Below, piece after piece: positions 5,815 through 8,515 of a DNA stretch of 8,515 nt. Location of the stretch: NCBI GenBank assembly GCA_026702635.1, contig JAPPBZ010000242.1:1-8515 (forward strand). The letters run 5' to 3'. Made by a program: the position numbers and the translations under genes. This DNA is from Bacteroidota bacterium. Its GTDB lineage: Bacteria > Bacteroidota > Rhodothermia > Rhodothermales > Bin80. The notes beneath the pieces are model-generated. The model made no database searches, was not told the origin of the DNA, and saw nothing but the letters and a program-made list of their open reading frames with translations. How positions within the stretch are numbered: position 1 is the stretch's first letter; each line of letters begins with the position of its first letter.

Positions 5815-7443
5815 ATGAAACTGGCATTGGCACAAATAAATACGGTTGTCGGAGATCTGAGGGGAAACTCAGACAAGATTCTGCACTACTCCGAGAAAGC
5901 ACATGCTCGCGGTGCCGATCTGGTAGTATTCCCTGAATTGACCTTCACAGGGTACCCTCCGATAGACTTGTTGGAGTCCAGAGATTTTGTGACCCGCGAA
6001 CGTCAGCACCGCCAGAAACTGGTAAAATTGCTCCCTAGAGAACTGGGGGTGCTCGTCGGAGGGTTGGCACTCCACAAAGGACATGGAAAGCCTCTGCACA
6101 ACGCAGCATATCTGTACGAAGATGGCGATTGTGTCGGGGTCTATCATAAACAGCTTCTGCCCACCTACGATGTATTTGATGAGCTGCGATACTTCGCGCC
6201 AGGATCGTCTCCCACCATCCTTCGCTGGCGTGGCCTGAATCTGGGCGTTCATGTTTGTGAGGACCTTTGGAATGTGCACGATCTGGATCGAAAGCCTTAT
6301 TCACACGATCCAGTTTCTACACTGGCCGCGCAGTCCCCGGACATTTTTATCAACCTCTGTGCCTCCCCTTTCGCGATTGACAAACATCTTGAGCGTTATG
6401 CACTCATGGAGACCGTTCATCAAAAGTACGGACGGCCCTATGTCTTCACGAATCTGGTTGGAGCAAATACGGACTTGATTTTCGATGGACGAAGCTGTGT
6501 CATGCACGGGGGTAACGTGCTTGAAGCCCCGGCATTTGAGGAAGCACTGCTGGAGTGGGATACAGAGAAAACGCCAAAATCAAAAACTGTCTCCATCCCC
6601 GCGAGGAAGCAGGTGCGGGAAGCCTTGACCTTGGGAATTCGGGATTACATGAATAAAACCGGGATTCAAAGGGAGGTAATTATTGGTCTGAGTGGAGGCA
6701 TTGACTCCGCCGTGACCGCTACGCTTGCAGTGCGTGCATTGGGACCAGAGCGGGTCATTGGCGTATCCATGCCCTCAAATATCTCTTCCAAAGGGTCGAA
6801 AGACGATGCCAAGCACCTTGCATCGAACCTTGAAATAAAGCTGATCACGATTCCGATTCAACCCCTGATGAATGCTTTTAACGATGCTCTTCGCAAACCC
6901 TTCGAGAATTACGATCAGGATGTGACGGAAGAGAATATTCAGGCGCGTATACGGGGAACGTTGGTCATGGCTTTTGCCAACAAGTATGGGGGAATGGTAC
7001 TTGCCACTGGGAATAAAAGTGAGCTTGCGATGGGATACGCGACGCTGTATGGCGACATGAGTGGTGGACTTGCGGTTCTGGGAGACCTCTACAAAACAGA
7101 GGTCTATGAGTTGGCAAAATTGTTGAACAGGCCAAAAAGAATCATTCCTGAATCCACAATGCGCAAGCCCCCCTCGGCCGAGCTGAGTCCGGGTCAAAAA
7201 GATTTGGACTCCCTGCCACCGTACGATATCCTGGACAGAATCCTTAAGCAGTACATCGAACAGCTGATGAGTGTCGAGGAGACGGCTGAGTTTCTGGATT
7301 ACGACGAAGACCTTGTCCAGGAAATCGTCCGCCAAGTGAACTGGACTGAATTCAAGCGGCGACAGGCCGCACCGGTCCTGCGACTGCGCCCGAAAGCATT
7401 CGGGAGTGGGCGGAGAGAGCCTATCGTTGCCCGGCGCCCCTAA
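5815..7443 (+). CDS. nadE: Glutamine-dependent NAD+ synthetase
   Basis: This 542-residue, two-domain enzyme makes NAD+ from deamido-NAD+ (nicotinic acid adenine dinucleotide), ATP and glutamine, the last step of NAD synthesis, in the cytosol. Residues 1 to about 250 form a nitrilase-fold glutaminase with the Glu-Lys-Cys triad visible: E41 in FPELTFTGYPP, K112 in HKQLLP and C148 in VCEDLW. Residues about 265-542 form the synthetase domain with the ATP-pyrophosphatase loop SGGIDSA at 293-299, MPSNISSKGS (319-328), ATGNKSE (397-403), GDLYKTEVY (423-431) and the C-terminal KRRQAAPVLRLRPKAFGSGRR. Length is normal for the bacterial ~540-residue type and nothing is missing. It is transcribed away from the accessory operon and converges on aroQ, with which its stop codon overlaps. 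It carries its own promoter-like signal upstream, so it is probably independent of both neighbours. Confidence 0.97.
   Translation: MKLALAQINTVVGDLRGNSDKILHYSEKAHARGADLVVFPELTFTGYPPIDLLESRDFVTRERQHRQKLVKLLPRELGVLVGGLALHKGHGKPLHNAAYLYEDGDCVGVYHKQLLPTYDVFDELRYFAPGSSPTILRWRGLNLGVHVCEDLWNVHDLDRKPYSHDPVSTLAAQSPDIFINLCASPFAIDKHLERYALMETVHQKYGRPYVFTNLVGANTDLIFDGRSCVMHGGNVLEAPAFEEALLEWDTEKTPKSKTVSIPARKQVREALTLGIRDYMNKTGIQREVIIGLSGGIDSAVTATLAVRALGPERVIGVSMPSNISSKGSKDDAKHLASNLEIKLITIPIQPLMNAFNDALRKPFENYDQDVTEENIQARIRGTLVMAFANKYGGMVLATGNKSELAMGYATLYGDMSGGLAVLGDLYKTEVYELAKLLNRPKRIIPESTMRKPPSAELSPGQKDLDSLPPYDILDRILKQYIEQLMSVEETAEFLDYDEDLVQEIVRQVNWTEFKRRQAAPVLRLRPKAFGSGRREPIVARRP
7083..7105 (+). repeat. 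Perfect 8-bp inverted repeat inside nadE
   Basis: AGACCTCT (7083-7090) and AGAGGTCT (7098-7105) are exact reverse complements around a 7-nt ACAAAAC loop. They encode the conserved GDLYKTEVY segment, so protein constraint and codon choice may explain it. It may form a hairpin in the mRNA, but no function is claimed. Confidence 0.4.
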
Positions 7444-7871
7444 GCGTTCGCCCTGAGCCAACGGACAGCCAGACTGTATCCGACGGTGCCTAAACCTGAG
7501 ATTTGTCCCACACAGACCGGTGCCAGGTGAGAAAAATGTCGAAAGGCCTCCCGAGAGTAAATATTGCTGAGGTGAACCTCAATCACCGGGGTTTCGATTG
7601 CCCTCACTGCATCCCGCAATGCCACCGATGTATGGGTATAGGCTCCCGGATTGAACACGATCCCGCTCAGGCCTGAGCGGTGCCCTTCGTGGAGGCGATC
7701 AACCAGATCCCCTTCATGGTTGCTCTGATAAAACGACAGATCCGTATCTGGAAACTCACTCCGCAAGTCAGCTTCAAGCTGCTCCAGAGATACTTCCCCA
7801 TATTGATCGGGCTCCCGATCTCCCAAAAGGTTGAGGTTTGGACCGTTCAGGACAAGAATTTTGTGTTCCAT
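7440..7871 (-). CDS. aroQ: Type II 3-dehydroquinate dehydratase
   Basis: This 143-residue protein is a type II dehydroquinase, which dehydrates 3-dehydroquinate to 3-dehydroshikimate, the third step of the shikimate pathway; the family forms cytosolic dodecamers. The signature LNGPNLNLLG is at 8-17, catalytic Arg19 and Tyr24 lie in the flexible lid (REPDQYG), FNPGAYTHTS at 73-82 contains Asn74 and His80, and EVHLSN at 98-103 contains the catalytic His100, followed by SREAFR (106-111). GLGTVGYSLAVRWL forms the C-terminus. Length is typical and the key residues are present. The start lies 3 bp after the MBL-fold gene stop, so the two are very likely co-transcribed. Its stop codon overlaps the nadE stop on the opposite strand. 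Confidence 0.97.
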   Translation of the reverse strand: MEHKILVLNGPNLNLLGDREPDQYGEVSLEQLEADLRSEFPDTDLSFYQSNHEGDLVDRLHEGHRSGLSGIVFNPGAYTHTSVALRDAVRAIETPVIEVHLSNIYSREAFRHFSHLAPVCVGQISGLGTVGYSLAVRWLRANA

Positions 7872-7874
7872 AGG

Positions 7875-8515
7875 TTAACTTGCGTTCAGCGTCATTCCGT
7901 CATACCCAAACAGCATCGTCTCCGGCAGTTGTGCACTCTCACGTGCGTGGAGGACCTGATGGGACATGTGAATAAATACAGTTTGTTTTGCATTGATTGT
8001 ATGGGCAATGTCTACAGCTTCCGTAATTGAATAGTGGCGGGGATGTTTCTGTGGTCGGAGTGCATCCAGTACAAGCAACTCAAGATCCTGAAGTTTATGA
8101 TACTCGGTTTCAGGGATATGGCTCACATCTGTCAGGTACGCAAAATTTCCGAGCCGATATCCATTCAAGTGCATCCTGCCATGCATGACCTCAATCGGAG
8201 TGACCTTGACGAAATCGGAACTGCCGTACCGACTCCTGATCTTGAATGGGGCCTGTGCGATTTTCAGATCCAATGTACCCGGATATATACCGTTTTTATC
8301 CCATACATAGGGGAAGATACGCTGCAGAGTATCTATGCTCTGCCGGTGCGCAAAACAGGGGATGGGAGCTTTGCAGTCAAAAAAGTACGGTCGTAAATCA
8401 TCCAGCCCCATCACATGATCAAAGTGATGATGCGTCCAGAGCACGGCATCCACCTGGCGCACTCGGGCACGTAGCATCTGTACCCGAAAATCCGGCCCCG
8501 TATCAATGACAATAC
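7875..8515 (-). CDS. MBL-fold metallo-hydrolase, 5' end outside the window
   Basis: This is a partial metallo-beta-lactamase-fold hydrolase. The reading frame stays open through the right edge: before the internal Met at 8477 it reads IVIDTGPDFRVQ, the conserved strand-turn preceding the metal site, so the true start lies beyond 8515. The HxHxDH metal motif is HHHFDH (8432-8415). Further likely ligands are the His of EVMHG (near 8183-8181), the Asp of YLTDVSHIP (near 8129-8127) and a late His in FIHMSH. GLDDLRPYFF follows the metal motif, as in the PhnP/phosphoribosyl cyclic phosphate phosphodiesterase-like branch. Members hydrolyse phosphodiesters or related bonds with two metal ions; the substrate here cannot be fixed. 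It lies 3 bp upstream of aroQ. Its resemblance to Rhodothermota/Bacteroidota homologues is from memory only. Confidence 0.9.
   Translation of the reverse strand, partial: IVIDTGPDFRVQMLRARVRQVDAVLWTHHHFDHVMGLDDLRPYFFDCKAPIPCFAHRQSIDTLQRIFPYVWDKNGIYPGTLDLKIAQAPFKIRSRYGSSDFVKVTPIEVMHGRMHLNGYRLGNFAYLTDVSHIPETEYHKLQDLELLVLDALRPQKHPRHYSITEAVDIAHTINAKQTVFIHMSHQVLHARESAQLPETMLFGYDGMTLNAS

Noticed and set aside
5869..6304. Two antisense frames across the NadE glutaminase domain
   Set aside because: They lie opposite conserved catalytic-motif coding sequence and resemble no family.
6775..7461. 228-residue minus-strand frame inside nadE
   Set aside because: It is antisense to a well-supported nadE, shows no recognisable domain, and overlaps the aroQ 3' end.
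1..8515. CRISPR array, tRNA, rRNA, transposase or integrase
   Set aside because: I saw no regularly spaced repeats, no cloverleaf or rRNA-like sequence, and no frame resembling a recombinase.

Overview
The window looks like chromosomal DNA from a free-living bacterium of moderate GC content. Genes are tightly packed, with bacterial-type operons and short gaps. Housekeeping genes (glutamine-dependent NAD synthetase, type II dehydroquinase, a metallo-beta-lactamase-fold hydrolase) lie beside an accessory operon. Shine-Dalgarno signals are mostly weak, and the MBL protein reminds me of Rhodothermota/Bacteroidota homologues. That placement is from memory and weak. The accessory genes belong to families common in marine and actinobacterial/proteobacterial genomes, so they say little about lineage. 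No rRNA, tRNA, CRISPR array, transposase or integrase was seen.

Layout. Bases 1-265 are non-coding and AT-rich, with two adjacent inverted repeats (28-39 and 44-80). Bases 266-5496 hold a minus-strand gene train. In transcription order it is: a DUF1214-family protein (5496-4312), a sulfotransferase (4297-3047), a retinol-dehydrogenase-like SDR (2995-2000), a second SDR (1977-1000), an SRPBCC lipid-binding/cyclase-type protein (989-543) and possibly a small orphan ORF (514-266). Gaps are about 10-51 bp, so these are probably one operon. A 318-bp divergent control region (5497-5814) separates it from nadE (5815-7443, plus). nadE meets aroQ (7871-7440, minus) tail to tail with overlapping stop codons. 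aroQ follows an MBL-fold hydrolase whose 5' end lies beyond the right edge of the window (8515-7875).

How the genes may work together. The accessory operon combines two NAD(P)-dependent alcohol/ketone oxidoreductases, a PAPS-type sulfotransferase, a hydrophobic-ligand-binding SRPBCC protein and a DUF1214 protein. The simplest reading is tailoring (oxidation/reduction, then sulfation) of a hydroxylated hydrophobic small molecule such as a sterol, terpenoid or lipid. The product is unknown and this is inference from domain content. It is the best candidate here for an undescribed pathway. A 13-bp exact direct repeat (17/19 when extended) lies at the left edge and again just upstream of nadE, bracketing the operon. 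This could mark an insertion boundary, but chance is not excluded.
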